NCBI GenBank assembly: GCA_021803025.1
Contig: JAJZQV010000001.1
Coordinates: 38,441-102,440, forward strand
Direction: 5' to 3'
Length of the DNA stretch: 64,000 nucleotides
Source of the DNA: Actinomycetes bacterium
Lineage (GTDB): Bacteria; Actinomycetota; Actinomycetes; Propionibacteriales; Propionibacteriaceae
Position numbers and translations under genes: made by a program. This document shows, one piece after another, positions 40,035-48,853 of the stretch. Under the pieces are notes generated by a model, which searched no databases, was not told the DNA's origin, and was given only the letters and a program-made list of their open reading frames with translations. Positions within the stretch are counted from its first letter, which is position 1. Each line of letters starts with the position of its first letter.

Positions 40035-41873
40035 ATGACCGCTGACGCGACGACTGCCATAACCGCACCCCCCGAGGCGCCCGAGGATCTGGTCGCCTGG
40101 GTGGAGAGGATCGCCGAGCTGACCCAGCCCGACGACGTCCACTGGTGCGACGGCTCCATCGAGGAGCGCGACGCCCTCTACGCCGAGATGGTCGAGGCTG
40201 GCACCCTCATCAAGCTCAACCCTGACAAGCGTCCCGGGAGCTACCTGGCCCGCTCCGCACCATCCGACGTGGCCCGGGTCGAGGCCCGTACCTTCATCTG
40301 CTCCGTGAGGCCCGAGGACGCCGGCCCCACGAACAACTGGGCGGCCCCCGACGAGATGCGCGAGACGCTCCACGGCGTGTTCGCCGGGTCGATGCGGGGC
40401 CGCACCATGTACGTGATCCCGTTCTCCATGGGGCCGCTCGGCGGGACGATCTCCAGGCTCGGCGTCGAGGTCACCGACTCGCCGTACGTGGTCGTCAACA
40501 TGCGCATCATGACCCGAATGGGCACGCCGGCCCTCGAGCTCATCGCCGAGACCGGCGACTGGGTGCCCGCCGTACACTCCGTCGGCTACCCGCTCGTCGA
40601 CGCCGACGGCACGACCCGCGAGGACGTCGCGTGGCCGTGCAGCGACGAGAAGTACATCACCCACTTCCCGGAGACCCGCGAGATCTGGTCGTACGGGTCG
40701 GGCTACGGTGGCAACGCCCTGCTCGGCAAGAAGTGCTACGCGCTGCGCATCGCCTCGGTGCTGGCCCGTGACGAGGGCTGGCTCGCGGAGCACATGCTGG
40801 TGCTCAAGATCACCGGCCCCGACGGCCGCATCTACCACCTCACCGCCGCATTCCCGAGCGCCTGTGGCAAGACCAACCTCGCGATGCTCCGCCCCACGAT
40901 CCCCGGCTGGAGGGTCGAGACGGTCGGCGACGACATCGCGTGGATGAGACCGGGCCCGGACGGGCGACTGTACGCGATCAACCCCGAGGCCGGTTTCTTC
41001 GGCGTCGCCCCGTACACGTCGCTCAGGACGAACCCCACGGCCCTTCTCGCGCTCGACCACGACACGATCTTCACGAACGTCGCGCTCACCGACGACGGCG
41101 ACGTGTGGTGGGAGGGCATGACCGACGAGACTCCCGAGCACCTCGTCGACTGGACCGGACAGGACTGGACGCCGGGGTCCCCGACGCCGGCTGCGCACCC
41201 GAACAGCCGTTTCACGGTGCGGGCGGACCAGATCTCCTCGATCGCCGACGACTGGGAGAACCCAGCAGGCGTCCCGGTCGACGTCATCCTCTTCGGCGGG
41301 CGCCGGGCCACGAACATCCCGCTCGTCAGCGAAGCGTACGACTGGGAGCACGGCGTCTTCGTCGGCGCGACGGTCGCCTCGGAGCAGACGGCCGCCGCGG
41401 AAGGCACGGTCGGCGCGCTGCGCCGGGACCCGTTCGCCATGCTGCCGTTCTGCGGCTACAACATGGCCGACTACTGGGCCCACTGGCTGCGGATGGGCAA
41501 GGTTCTCGGGGACAAGGCGCCCCGCATCTTCCAGGTGAACTGGTTCCGCAAGGACAGCGACGGCTCGTACCTGTGGCCGGGCTTCGGCGAGAACTCCCGA
41601 CCGATCGAGTGGGCGCTGCGCCGGATCAATGGCGAGGTCGGCGCGGTCGACGCCATCAGCGGCCGGATCCCCGCTGTCGAGGACCTCAACCTCGCGGGCC
41701 TCGACCTCACCCGGCAGCAGGTCGAGAAGCTGTTCGCGTTCGACGACGAGGCCTGGTCGGCCGAGGCCGACGTCACCGCCGAGTACTTCGCTCAGTTCGG
41801 GGACCACACGCCCGCCGAGCTGTACGAACAGCTCGACAAGCTCAGGGCGCGGATCGCCGCCCACAAGGGCTGA
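40035..41873 (+). CDS. pckG: Phosphoenolpyruvate carboxykinase (GTP)
   Basis: The 612-residue GTP-dependent PEPCK interconverts oxaloacetate and PEP. Diagnostic elements are the cysteine-containing P-loop [29 protein letters not shown] preceding the substrate region, and the nucleotide-binding [11 protein letters not shown] and NWFRKD segments. Length is typical. ATG 40035 has GGAGG 5 nt upstream. Homology-free sequence further upstream in frame is the tRNA/pck intergenic region. The phage repressor is encoded on the same strand upstream, so read-through could reach pckG. Confidence 0.96.
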   Translation: MTADATTAITAPPEAPEDLVAWVERIAELTQPDDVHWCDGSIEERDALYAEMVEAGTLIKLNPDKRPGSYLARSAPSDVARVEARTFICSVRPEDAGPTNNWAAPDEMRETLHGVFAGSMRGRTMYVIPFSMGPLGGTISRLGVEVTDSPYVVVNMRIMTRMGTPALELIAETGDWVPAVHSVGYPLVDADGTTREDVAWPCSDEKYITHFPETREIWSYGSGYGGNALLGKKCYALRIASVLARDEGWLAEHMLVLKITGPDGRIYHLTAAFPSACGKTNLAMLRPTIPGWRVETVGDDIAWMRPGPDGRLYAINPEAGFFGVAPYTSLRTNPTALLALDHDTIFTNVALTDDGDVWWEGMTDETPEHLVDWTGQDWTPGSPTPAAHPNSRFTVRADQISSIADDWENPAGVPVDVILFGGRRATNIPLVSEAYDWEHGVFVGATVASEQTAAAEGTVGALRRDPFAMLPFCGYNMADYWAHWLRMGKVLGDKAPRIFQVNWFRKDSDGSYLWPGFGENSRPIEWALRRINGEVGAVDAISGRIPAVEDLNLAGLDLTRQQVEKLFAFDDEAWSAEADVTAEYFAQFGDHTPAELYEQLDKLRARIAAHKG

Positions 41874-41953
41874 GAGGGGCTGGGGGCTGGCGTCCGGCCG
41901 TCCCGCAGCGCGCTGTCCTGGCCCGCCGGCCCGCAACGTACGACGAGACGACG

Positions 41954-41982
41954 ACGGCCCCGACCGGGTGGGTCGGGGCCGT
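41954..41982 (+). terminator. Strong hairpin terminator after pckG
   Basis: ACGGCCCCGACC (41954-41965) and GGTCGGGGCCGT (41971-41982) form a perfect 12-bp stem with a 5-nt loop, 80 bp after the pckG stop. No T-tract follows. It lies directly beyond the 3' end of tRNA-Ser(GCT), so it could also end transcription from that side. Confidence 0.7.
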
Positions 41983-41991
41983 GACGTCTGG

Positions 41992-42082
41992 CGGAGGCGG
42001 CGGGATTTGAACCCGCGATGGGATTTGTGTCCCAAACCCGCTTAGCAGGCGGGCGCCATAGACCGTACTAGGCGACGCCTCC
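41992..42082 (-). tRNA. tRNA-Ser(GCT)
   Basis: Acceptor GGAGGCG (42082-42076) pairs with CGCCTCC (41999-41993), discriminator G at 41992, encoded CCA at 41991-41989. Anticodon loop CTGCTAA closed by CCCGC/GCGGG gives GCT. It has a long class II variable arm. Confidence 0.95.
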
Positions 42083-42256
42083 TTTGTGCCGTGGGAATGC
42101 TACCGGTCGTCGCCATGCGCCACCAACTAGGGCGGCGACGAGCCACGGCGATGACGGCCAGGCGTTGAGGTGCCGTGACCCGGCGGCGTACATGCCACTT
42201 CCACCGGCCACAGCCGGTGCGATTACGATGTCGCCAACCCCCTCAGAGAGGCGACG

Positions 42257-42721
42257 ATGACCCAGTCGTACGAGTCCTCCGGCGCGCGGCGCGCGGTTCC
42301 GATCGAGGACGAGGAGGACGTCACCACGTTCACGGGCGCCGTGGGCTGGACGATCGCCGGCACGCTTCTCCCCGGTCTCGGCTTCCTCAAGGCGCGGCGC
42401 TGGCCCGAGGGCGTCGTCACGCTCCTCTTCTTCCTGACCCTCGTCGGCGGCGTCGGCTACCTCCTCTACCAGCGCAGCTTCCTCACCCTTCTCACGTCCA
42501 GCCCCATCACGCTGACGGGCCTCGCGCTGTTGTGCGGGCTGCTCGGACTCATGATCACGGGGATCATCATCGGCACGTACCTCGCCCTCCGCCCCCACGT
42601 CGTGTCCAGGGGCCAGCGGCTGCTGGGCGCTCTGCTGGTGGTCGTGCTGACGTTCGTCGTCTGCACGCCGTTGGCGCTCGCCATCGGCGCGAGCCTCAGC
42701 CGCGCCGGACTCGTACGCTGA
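42257..42721 (+). CDS. Small membrane protein resembling the membrane part of LytR-CpsA-Psr proteins
   Basis: The 154-residue protein has an acidic N-terminal 22 residues and then four hydrophobic segments, roughly 27-44, 53-71, 81-105 and 120-145. The IAGTLLPGLGFLKARRW segment is like the start of the membrane domain that precedes the LCP catalytic domain in several actinobacterial LytR-CpsA-Psr proteins. No LCP domain follows; the frame ends at 42721 and the next gene is on the other strand. It may be an independent membrane protein or a remnant. Confidence 0.65.
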   Translation: MTQSYESSGARRAVPIEDEEDVTTFTGAVGWTIAGTLLPGLGFLKARRWPEGVVTLLFFLTLVGGVGYLLYQRSFLTLLTSSPITLTGLALLCGLLGLMITGIIIGTYLALRPHVVSRGQRLLGALLVVVLTFVVCTPLALAIGASLSRAGLVR

Positions 42722-42729
42722 CGCTCGGT

Positions 42730-43164
42730 CTACTGGCCGGCCGCCCTGCCGTACCCGCGGTTCATGTCGAGGTAGCGCACGACGTCGCTCTCGAGCGAGC
42801 TCACGTCCCTTCCGATGAGCACCAGCCGCCGGTCCGGGCCCTCGTGGAACACCAGCTGGGTGCCGTCCTCTGACCGCGTCACCCGCGTCACCGAGTCCCA
42901 CGTCCCGCGGACGTCGCCGTCTCGACTGTGGACGACGTAGCCGTTCTCGTCGAGGTCGACCGCCACCCGTGCCCGCCGCGAGCTGATCCTCATGACGACC
43001 AGCAGCACCAGGCCGTCCGCCAGGACGAGCGCCCCGAACAGGAACAGCCACAGGTTGGCTCCGAGCCGCGAGCCGAGAAGCATCGCCACGCCGAGGACGG
43101 CGAGGACGGCCGCCACGACGTAGGAGCGCAGCGGCGGCGCAGGCCGCAGTACGTGCGTCGTCAT
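42730..43164 (-). CDS. Small membrane protein of unknown function
   Basis: The 144-residue protein has two membrane segments, about residues 15-31 (YVVAAVLAVLGVAMLLG) and 37-57. A cytoplasmic PH-like beta-rich domain follows, with RVAVDLDENGYVVHSRDGDV and LVFHEGPDRRLVLIGRDVSSL. The architecture suggests a membrane-anchored accessory protein. Not recognised further. Confidence 0.7.
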   Translation of the reverse strand: MTTHVLRPAPPLRSYVVAAVLAVLGVAMLLGSRLGANLWLFLFGALVLADGLVLLVVMRISSRRARVAVDLDENGYVVHSRDGDVRGTWDSVTRVTRSEDGTQLVFHEGPDRRLVLIGRDVSSLESDVVRYLDMNRGYGRAAGQ

Positions 43165-43183
43165 CGCTCTCCTCCCCCAAGCG

Positions 43184-43268
43184 CGGCGAGGGTGGGATTC
43201 GAACCCACGAGACGTCTCCGCCCGGCCGCTTTCAAGGCGGCTGCACTAGACCACTATGCGACCTCGCC
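43184..43268 (-). tRNA. tRNA-Ser(TGA)
   Basis: Acceptor GGCGAGG (43268-43262) pairs with CCTCGCC (43191-43185), discriminator G at 43184. Anticodon loop CTTGAAA closed by GCCGC/GCGGC gives TGA. Unlike the other three tRNAs in the window, the CCA end is not encoded (CGC follows). Confidence 0.95.
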
Positions 43269-43351
43269 AGCCGGCGCCCCCTGCCGGTTCCCGTTCATCG
43301 TACTGGTCTCGGGGCCCTGCTCCGCAGAGCCGGCTGTGACAGGCTGTGCCC

Positions 43352-44323
43352 ATGCGCGCCGTTGTCGTCACCGAGCCCGGGGGGCCCGACCAGCTCACGA
43401 TCGGCGAGGTCCCGGACCCCGTCGCCGGGGCCGGGGAGATGCTCATCCGTGTCGTGGCCGCGGGCGTCAACCGGGCCGACCTGCTTCAGCGCCAGGGGCT
43501 CTACCCCCCGCCGCCCGGGATCTCGGACGTCATCGGCCTGGAGGTGTCGGGGCATGTGGAGGCGCTCGGCGAGGGTGTCACGGGATGGTCGGTGGGCGAT
43601 GAGGTCGTCGCGCTCCTCGCGGGTGGCGGCTACGCCGAGCTGGCGGTCGCGCCGGCCGGACAGTGCTGCCGGCCCCCGCACGGGGTCGACCTCGTCACTG
43701 CCGCCGGCCTGCTCGAGGTCGCGGCGACCGTCGTGTCGAACCTGGACCGTGTCGGGTACCGCGACGGCGAGTCCTTCCTCGTCCACGGAGGCACGGGCGG
43801 CATCGGCGCGTTCGCGATCCAGTACGTGGCGGCGCGAGGAGGACGCGTCCTCACCACGGCCGGCTCGCCGGAGAAGCTCGCCACGTGCCGGGCGCTCGGC
43901 GCCCACGTCGCCATCGACTACCACGAGGACTGGGCGGCAGCCGTCAAGGACGCCACGGGGGGCAAGGGCGTCGACGTGCTGCTGGACGTGATGGGCGGGA
44001 AGTACCTCGAGGCCAACGTGGCGTCCCTCGCCCGCAACGGCCGGCTCGTCGTCATCGGCCTGCAGGGCGGGCGCAAGGGGACGCTCGACCTCAACGCACT
44101 GCTCACGAAGAACGCCCTGGTCACGGCCACCTCGCTGCGCTTCAGCCCGGTCGAGCGGAAGACCGACATCGTCGCGATGGTGGCTCGCGACGTCTGGCCC
44201 ATGTACGAGTCGGGCCGGATCGCGCTCCCCGCCGAGACGCGGTTCCCGCTCGAGGACGTGCGTCGCGCCCACGAGTGGCTCGAGTCCGGCAGCGCGAGCG
44301 GCAAGGCCGTCCTCGTGGTCTGA
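43352..44323 (+). CDS. NAD(P)H quinone oxidoreductase, PIG3 type
   Basis: The 323-residue medium-chain reductase of the TP53I3/PIG3-like group has MRAVVVTEPGGPDQL, VVAAGVNRADLLQRQGLYPPPPG (the hallmark is ADLLQRQGLYPPPPG) and coenzyme site VHGGTGGIGAFAIQ. No zinc-site cysteines are seen. ATG 43352 begins homology. It differs from the Qor-type gene at 23600. Confidence 0.9.
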   Translation: MRAVVVTEPGGPDQLTIGEVPDPVAGAGEMLIRVVAAGVNRADLLQRQGLYPPPPGISDVIGLEVSGHVEALGEGVTGWSVGDEVVALLAGGGYAELAVAPAGQCCRPPHGVDLVTAAGLLEVAATVVSNLDRVGYRDGESFLVHGGTGGIGAFAIQYVAARGGRVLTTAGSPEKLATCRALGAHVAIDYHEDWAAAVKDATGGKGVDVLLDVMGGKYLEANVASLARNGRLVVIGLQGGRKGTLDLNALLTKNALVTATSLRFSPVERKTDIVAMVARDVWPMYESGRIALPAETRFPLEDVRRAHEWLESGSASGKAVLVV

Positions 44324-44398
44324 CCGGTGACGGGAAAAGGGCGTGCGGCGCTGGCCGTACGACTGGGAGGCTGGGGGAAGACCATCAGGGGGTGAGGC

Positions 44399-45574
44399 GT
44401 GTTCGGCAGGTACGCGGCGGTGCTTCGCGTACCGGCGTTCCGCAAGGCGGAGCTGATCTCCCTCATCGCACGACTGCCCCAGTACGGCTTCGGGGTGACG
44501 CTCACGCTCCACGTCGTCACCACCCTTGGCATGAGCTACACCGCAGCCGGCGTCGTCGCGGCGGTGTACACGGTGGCGGCTTCGATCGCCGCACCCTGGC
44601 GCGGGCGGCTGCTCGACCGGCACGGGCTGCGGCGGACCGTGGCGCCGTCCCTCGTCATCGTGCCCCTCGTGTGGGGGGTGGCGCCGTTCCTCTCGTACTG
44701 GATGCTCATCATCGCCTGCGCCGTCGGCGGCCTGTTCTCCCTGCCCCTGTTCTCCCTCATCAGGCAGATCATCGTGGCGGCTGCGCCGGAGGGCGTGCGA
44801 CGTACGGCGCTGTCGCTCGACTCCGTCATCGTGGAGCTCAACTTCATGATCGGGCCGCTGCTGGCGATCGTCGCGGTCACGACGTTCGGCACCCGGCCCA
44901 CGCTCGTCGCGCTCACCCTGCTCACCTCGCTCGGGGGGGTGCTGCTTGCGATCGTCAACCCGCCGCTCGTCTCGGGGGCCGGGCGGACTGGGCCCACCGA
45001 GTCGACCGGTCGACGCTGGGCATCGCCTGCGGTGGTCGGCGTGTACGGGGCGGTCCTCGCCGCGGGCATCGTGCTCGGAGGCACCGAGGTGTCCCTCGTC
45101 GCGGCCTTGAGGACGTTCGGGCACACCGAGCTCCTCGGCCTCGTCATCACCGTGTGGAGCGCGGGCTCAGCGGTCGGAGGACTCGCCTACGGCGCGTGGC
45201 ACCGCTCGATCCCTTCGGGCGCCCTCCTCACGGGGCTCGCCGCGTTGACGCTTCCGGTCGCGCTCGCGCCGAACGTGCCGACTGTGTTCCTCATCGTCGC
45301 CGTCTCGGGCTTCTTCTGCGCGCCCCTGATCTCCGCGACCGTCGACGAGCTCAACGGCCGCGTGCCCGAGTCGGTCCGGGGTGAGGCGATGGGATGGCAC
45401 GGGTCGGCCCTCACTGCAGGCTCGTCCCTCGGTCCGCCCGTGGTCGGCATCATGCTCGACGCGTTCGGCTGGCGCGCCGGCTTCCTCACCGCTGGGAGCG
45501 TCGGGCTGGCCATCGCTGCGGTCGTCGTGCTCGTGACGAGCCGTCGCCTCAGGACGGCCCTGCCCGACGCCTGA
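44399..45574 (+). CDS. Major facilitator superfamily transporter
   Basis: The 391-residue protein has about twelve hydrophobic segments. The loop between segments 2 and 3 is GRLLDRHGLRRTV, the MFS motif A region, and the second half repeats the fold. The C-terminal domain ends RRLRTALPDA. Substrate cannot be told. GTG 44399 is used. It converges on the DUF2249 gene with stops only 9 bp apart. Confidence 0.85.
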   Translation: MFGRYAAVLRVPAFRKAELISLIARLPQYGFGVTLTLHVVTTLGMSYTAAGVVAAVYTVAASIAAPWRGRLLDRHGLRRTVAPSLVIVPLVWGVAPFLSYWMLIIACAVGGLFSLPLFSLIRQIIVAAAPEGVRRTALSLDSVIVELNFMIGPLLAIVAVTTFGTRPTLVALTLLTSLGGVLLAIVNPPLVSGAGRTGPTESTGRRWASPAVVGVYGAVLAAGIVLGGTEVSLVAALRTFGHTELLGLVITVWSAGSAVGGLAYGAWHRSIPSGALLTGLAALTLPVALAPNVPTVFLIVAVSGFFCAPLISATVDELNGRVPESVRGEAMGWHGSALTAGSSLGPPVVGIMLDAFGWRAGFLTAGSVGLAIAAVVVLVTSRRLRTALPDA

Positions 45575-45590
45575 GGCCTGCGGTCAGGCG
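45568..45590. terminator. Hairpin containing both convergent stop codons
   Basis: CGCCTGA (45568-45574) and TCAGGCG (45584-45590) form a 7-bp stem with a 9-nt loop. The TGA stops of the MFS gene and of the DUF2249 gene are the two inner ends of the stem. An alternative stem uses GCCTCAGG (45546-45553) with CCTGAGGC (45571-45578). Confidence 0.45.
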
Positions 45591-45877
45591 GTCGTCTCTG
45601 CGAGGCGCGTGATCCGTACGTGCCACGCGGTCGGGCCCTCCGTGAGGTACTCGACCTCGATGGGGGCCCGCTGCGAGAGCTGCTGCAGCAGGGGCAGCGG
45701 GGCGTGGGGCGCGACGATGACGATGGAGCCGTTCGGCTGGATCGCGTCGAAGGCGCCGAACACCGCGGCGTGACGGATCGCATGAGGGATGGTCCGTACG
45801 TCGAGGACGATGTCCTCGGCGCTGTCGTGGCCGCATGCGCAGCCGCCCGTGTGCCCCGAAACCTGCGTGATCTCCAT
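45584..45877 (-). CDS. DUF2249 domain protein
   Basis: The 97-residue protein has a small N-terminal CACGH motif followed by the DUF2249 domain (DVRTIPHAIRHAAVFGAFDA, then PNGSIVIVAPHAPLPLLQQL). The family resembles SirA/TusA-like folds and often occurs near nitrogen-oxide or anaerobic metabolism genes, which is not the case here. ATG 45877 has GGAAGGA upstream. The AT-rich stretch upstream (about 45915-45950) is the probable promoter. Confidence 0.8.
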   Translation of the reverse strand: MEITQVSGHTGGCACGHDSAEDIVLDVRTIPHAIRHAAVFGAFDAIQPNGSIVIVAPHAPLPLLQQLSQRAPIEVEYLTEGPTAWHVRITRLAETTA

Positions 45878-46017
45878 CTGGGTCCTTCCGACCACCGGCG
45901 ACGTGCGTCGACGCCGGTTCTTATTTTCACAAGATTGTCGTATAAACCACTCCACTGTCCACCTTCGTCTCATGTCCGCTCCCTCGGACACGGCACTGAA
46001 TCGAGATGCGTCCGTGA

Positions 46018-46130
46018 GTCGTTCCATCGAAGTGCTGGTTGCCAGCAGGGCCGTGCAGAAAGGACGTCGTTCCATCGAAGTGCAGGTTCTTTGTGCCCTG
46101 AGGGCTCCATGCATTTCGCTGGAATGGGCC
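46018..46130. repeat. Intergenic cluster of 23-bp repeats
   Basis: GTCGTTCCATCGAAGTGC-(A/T)-GGTT occurs at 46018-46040 and 46066-46088, 48 bp apart, and an inverted relative (GCATTTCGCTGGAATGGG) at 46111-46128. This lies in the 495-bp gap 45878-46372 between the DUF2249 gene and ligase. The rest of the gap shows an AT-rich promoter-like patch near 45915-45950 and no convincing gene. Confidence 0.65.
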
Positions 46131-46372
46131 TTCACGGAGAGGTCGGCCAATGACGCGTTCGATCGACGGCCGAGAGCCCGCATCATCGAGGTTGTCCCTA
46201 TGGCGTGGTCGGGGGGTGACGAGGAGCTGCCAGGCGCGCCACGGGGCGCGCGTGACGTTTGCCGGCCACCTGACCCCACGGCACGGCGGAGGCGTCGCCA
46301 CGCACGGACGGCGGCCGTCCCGGGCTGGCGGATGGCCTGAGAAGTGTCAGGGCCCGGTGGGAGGATCCTCGC

Positions 46373-47917
46373 ATGCAGCTCGCAACCCTCGTCGCGGCTT
46401 CGGCCACGGTGGCCGGCACGCGGTCCCGCACGGCCAAGGTCGCCGAGCTCGCACGTCTCCTCCGGCTCGCGGCCGCCGACGGCGAGCGGGAGGTGCTGCT
46501 GGTCACGGCCTTCCTGTCGGGCCGGGTGCCGCAGGGGCGGCTGGGGGTGGGCTACCGCACGGTCGCCGACCTGCCTCCTCCGGCCGCCGCGCCCTCGCTG
46601 ACGCTCGCGGACGTCGATGCGGCGTTCTCCGCACTCGCCACGGCGAGCGGCGCCGGGTCCGCGGCCTCGCGCCGGGCGACCATCGCGGGCCTGTTCTCGG
46701 CGGCGACTGCCTCCGAGCGGGACTTCCTCGCCGGCCTCATGACGGGCGAGGTCCGGCAGGGAGCGCTCGACGGGGTCATGCAGCTCGCGGTGGCGCAGGC
46801 CGCAGACGTGCCGCTCGACGCAGTACGGCGTGCCGCGATGCTGGCCGGGACGCTCGACGCCGTGGCCGCGGTGGCGCTCCGCCACGGCGCGGACGGGCTG
46901 GAGTCGTTCGTCCTCGAGGTGCTGCGGCCCGTCTCCCCGATGCTGGCGGCGTCCGCGCCGAGCATCGAGGCGGCGGCGACGATGCCCGCGCCCTGGTCGG
47001 TCGAGCGCAAGCTCGACGGGATCCGCATCCAGGCCCACAAGCACGGCGGCGAGGTCCGGGTGTTCACGCGTTCACTCGACGACATCACCGATCGACTGCC
47101 CGAGGTCGTCGAGGTGGTCGCCGCCCTGCCCGCCGAGACCCTCGTCCTCGACGGGGAGGCGATCGCGCTGCGCGCTGACGGGCGGCCGGAGCCGTTCCAG
47201 GTGACGGGCGCCCGGACGGCCTCCACGAGGGACCCGGCCCAGCTGCGCGCGCAGACTCCGCTGACGACGTACGTCTTCGACGTCCTGCACCATGACGGCC
47301 AGTCGCTCCTCGACGAGCCGTTGAGCGAGCGGCGGGAGCTCCTGGCGCGGCTCGTCGCCCCCGAGAACCGGGTCGCGTCGGTGACGACCAGCGACGCCGC
47401 GGAGGCGCAGCGGTTCTTCGAGAGCCAGGTCGCCGCCGGTCACGAGGGCGTCGTCATGAAGGACCTGTCGGCCCCCTATGCGGCGGGCCGTCGGGGCAGT
47501 GCCTGGGTCAAGGTCAAGCCCCGGCACACGTTGGACCTGGTCGTGCTCGCGGTCGAGCGAGGCTCCGGCCGGCGGCGGGGCACGCTGTCGAACATCCACC
47601 TGGGCGCTCGCGACGGCGACGGCTTCGTCATGCTCGGCAAGACGTTCAAGGGGATGACCGACGAGATGCTCGCCTGGCAGACGGACCGGTTCACCGAGCT
47701 CGCGACCAGCGACAACGGCTGGGTGGTGACCGTACGTCCCGAGCAGGTCGTCGAGGTCGCCTTCGACGGCCTGCAGCGGTCGTCGCGATATCCGGGCGGG
47801 CTGGCGCTGCGCTTCGCCCGGGTCCTGCGGTACCGCGACGACAAGCCGGCCGCGGAGGCGGACACGATCGAGACCGTACGTGCGCTCGCCGGCCCGGTCA
47901 CCGACGAGGCGCCATGA
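46373..47917 (+). CDS. ligB: ATP-dependent DNA ligase (LigB, Rv3062 type)
   Basis: The 514-residue ligase has an N-terminal DNA-binding domain of about 200 residues. The adenylation domain has the nucleophile lysine in SVERKLDGIRIQAH (motif I KLDG), LVLDGEAIAL (motif III region), EGVVMKDLSAPYAAG (motif IV) and WVKVKPRH (motif V). The OB-fold follows. It matches the actinobacterial non-essential LigB; it is distinct from the NAD-dependent replicative ligase. The TGA overlaps the next ATG (ATGA). Confidence 0.93.
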   Translation: MQLATLVAASATVAGTRSRTAKVAELARLLRLAAADGEREVLLVTAFLSGRVPQGRLGVGYRTVADLPPPAAAPSLTLADVDAAFSALATASGAGSAASRRATIAGLFSAATASERDFLAGLMTGEVRQGALDGVMQLAVAQAADVPLDAVRRAAMLAGTLDAVAAVALRHGADGLESFVLEVLRPVSPMLAASAPSIEAAATMPAPWSVERKLDGIRIQAHKHGGEVRVFTRSLDDITDRLPEVVEVVAALPAETLVLDGEAIALRADGRPEPFQVTGARTASTRDPAQLRAQTPLTTYVFDVLHHDGQSLLDEPLSERRELLARLVAPENRVASVTTSDAAEAQRFFESQVAAGHEGVVMKDLSAPYAAGRRGSAWVKVKPRHTLDLVVLAVERGSGRRRGTLSNIHLGARDGDGFVMLGKTFKGMTDEMLAWQTDRFTELATSDNGWVVTVRPEQVVEVAFDGLQRSSRYPGGLALRFARVLRYRDDKPAAEADTIETVRALAGPVTDEAP

Positions 47918-48792
47918 CCGTACGTGTCGGCCTCGTGGGCGCCGGAGCGATCGCCCACGCGCACGCGCAGTCCTGCTGGGACCTCGGGCTGCCGTTCGGC
48001 GTGTACGCCCGCGGGCACGCGGGGGACTTCGCACGCCGGTGGTCGGTCGAAGAGTACGGAACGTACGACTCACTGCTCGATGCCTGCGACATCGTGCTCG
48101 TCGCCACCCCAACGCCCAGTCACGAGGATCTGGTCCTCGCAGCCCTCGGCCATGGACGCGACGTCATCTGCGAGAAGCCGTTGACGCTCGAGGGCGCCTC
48201 GGCACAGCGCCTCGCAGACGCCGCCGCGGCGGCCGGGCGACGCCTGTTCCCGGCGCACGTCGTGCGATGGTTCCCCGCGTACGCGGCCGTCAAGGCCAGG
48301 GTCGCGGCCGGCGAGCTGGGCGGCCTCATCGCCCTCCGGCTCTTCCGGGGCGGCACCTCGCCCTGGCAGTCGTGGTTCCACGAGGAGTCGGGAGGCGGGC
48401 TCGCGACCGACCTCATGATCCACGACTACGACCAGGCGATGTGGCTGGCCGGAGAGGTGGAGGCGGTCACGGCGAGCCAGTGGTACGACGACGGGGAGCA
48501 CGTGCACGTCCTGCTCACCCACCCCGGCGGTGTCGTCAGCGAGGTCGACGGAACCTGGGGGCCTCCCGGGACCCCGTTCTTCAGCGGCATCGACGTCACG
48601 GGCGAGCTGGGCGCCCTGCACCACGACTCCCGGGACCCGGCCGAGCCGTACGAGAGCCCGTACACGGCCCAGCTCCGTGACCTGGTCAGCGCCTGTACGG
48701 AGGGAACGATCCCTCGGGTGACACTCGAGGACGGGATCCGTGCCGTCCGCGTCGCCGAGGCCGTGCGGGCGGCCCTCCGCAACCGCGCCTGA
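47914..48792 (+). CDS. Gfo/Idh/MocA family oxidoreductase
   Basis: The 292-residue protein has an N-terminal Rossmann fold (VGLVGAGAIAHAHAQS) and the catalytic-loop segment DVICEKPLTLEG with the conserved EKP. GGGLATDLMIHDYDQAMW carries the substrate-binding HD-type residues. It would oxidise or reduce a cyclic polyol or sugar with NAD(P). It is coupled to the ligase gene by ATGA, without an obvious functional link. Confidence 0.88.
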   Translation: MTVRVGLVGAGAIAHAHAQSCWDLGLPFGVYARGHAGDFARRWSVEEYGTYDSLLDACDIVLVATPTPSHEDLVLAALGHGRDVICEKPLTLEGASAQRLADAAAAAGRRLFPAHVVRWFPAYAAVKARVAAGELGGLIALRLFRGGTSPWQSWFHEESGGGLATDLMIHDYDQAMWLAGEVEAVTASQWYDDGEHVHVLLTHPGGVVSEVDGTWGPPGTPFFSGIDVTGELGALHHDSRDPAEPYESPYTAQLRDLVSACTEGTIPRVTLEDGIRAVRVAEAVRAALRNRA

Positions 48793-48853
48793 CTCCACCT
48801 GCCCCGAGTCGCCCTGAGCGCTCGCTGTCCGCTCTGGTCGAGGACTCCTCCGC

